Source: Scleromitrula shiraiana (Eukaryota > Ascomycota > Leotiomycetes > Helotiales > Sclerotiniaceae). From it: a stretch of DNA of 64,000 nt. Positions within the stretch are counted from its first letter, which is position 1. The number at the start of each line of letters is the position of its first letter. Under the pieces are notes generated by a model. It did not search any database, was not told the origin of the DNA, and worked only from the letters and a program-made list of their open reading frames with translations. Below are positions 63,617-64,000 of this stretch, piece after piece. Where the stretch lies: NCBI GenBank assembly GCA_028455995.1, contig JABELC010000014.1:62001-126000 (forward strand), in the 5' to 3' direction. The translations under genes were made by a program, and so were the position numbers.

Positions 63617-64000
63617 CTTAGAATATTGATAAAAGAAATTAATATTTAAATATTATATTTTTTAATATTAAGACTTGATTTAATTTTTATAATTAATATA
63701 AAGATTATTTAAAAAGGTTTGAAATTTTTTTAAAATTTTAAATTTTAGAATCATTATAAAAATTTCATCAATTTTAATTAATTTTTTTTATTAAATTATA
63801 AAGTTATAATTCATTATATTAATTATATAAATTATATAGACTTAATAAATAAGTATTATATTGAATCGTTTTTTGATATTTAGAAATTTAATTATATATT
63901 ACAATATTAATTTGATTTATTTAGTATATATATTTATACATTTTTTAATTAATAGATTAATATTAAATTATATATTTAATTAATAAATTAAAATTATAGA

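Overview
The window is fungal nuclear DNA, most likely from a filamentous ascomycete. Genes carry short introns (47-180 nt) with GTRNGT-type donors and CTAAC-like branch sites. The encoded families are typically fungal: a nuclear SLIP-GC-type GTPase, a vacuolar Ca2+/H+ exchanger, a Rad5/Rad16-type SNF2-RING protein, ESF1, an extracellular quercetinase, NACHT and HET-s-type proteins. The long AT-rich blocks are degraded transposons, as expected for genomes with repeat-induced point mutation (RIP). Placement in the Leotiomycetes/Sclerotiniaceae is inference only.

Layout. 1-4.4 kb: degraded sequence with an inverted copy of a dispersed repeat and a methyltransferase gene broken by an apparent 0.9 kb inversion. 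4.4-7.0 kb: a UDP-glucose dehydrogenase paralogue (+) with an N-terminal extension and an internal insertion. 7.7-10.5 kb: a decayed NACHT NLR (-) divergent from a decayed gene (+) ending in a HET-s-type amyloid motif. 11.9-13.1 kb: a decayed gene of unknown function (-). 13.8-18.8 kb: a 15-exon SLIP-GC-like GTPase (+). 21.7-23.6 kb: a CAX-type Ca2+/H+ exchanger (-). 18.8-21.7 and 23.6-26.8 kb: long repeat-rich intergenic DNA.

26.8-36.6 kb is a nested transposon island. A dispersed 'GCCTCTTCTTT' repeat contains a solo LTR and a foldback (giant-TIR) element; the loop of the foldback element contains a complete 7.6 kb LTR retrotransposon with 162 bp LTRs and a perfect 5 bp target duplication. 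The order of insertion can be read from the sequence. Gag and integrase relics are readable on the minus strand.

38.7-43.4 kb: SNF2-RING ATPase (+), 7 exons. 44.2-46.3 kb: ESF1 (-). 47.2-47.4 kb: a small possible gene. 47.7-48.9 kb: secreted quercetinase-type bicupin (-). 50.4-52.2 kb: MFS transporter pseudogene (-). 52.9-53.6 kb: NAD(P)-binding (SDR/NmrA-like) gene with one in-frame stop (-). 53.7-64 kb: a second AT-rich island with an intact foldback element (986 bp, TA duplication), a 275 bp TTA microsatellite, and two copies of one LINE-like family in opposite orientation, one inserted inside the other. Both LINE copies are almost free of G on their own sense strand.

Housekeeping genes (GTPase, CAX, SNF2, ESF1) look intact, whereas genes next to the AT-rich blocks (methyltransferase, NLR/HET-s pair, MFS, SDR) are broken. 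This is the usual picture of accessory gene decay next to RIP-affected transposons. All exon boundaries were assigned by eye; for the main multi-exon genes the summed exon lengths are divisible by three.
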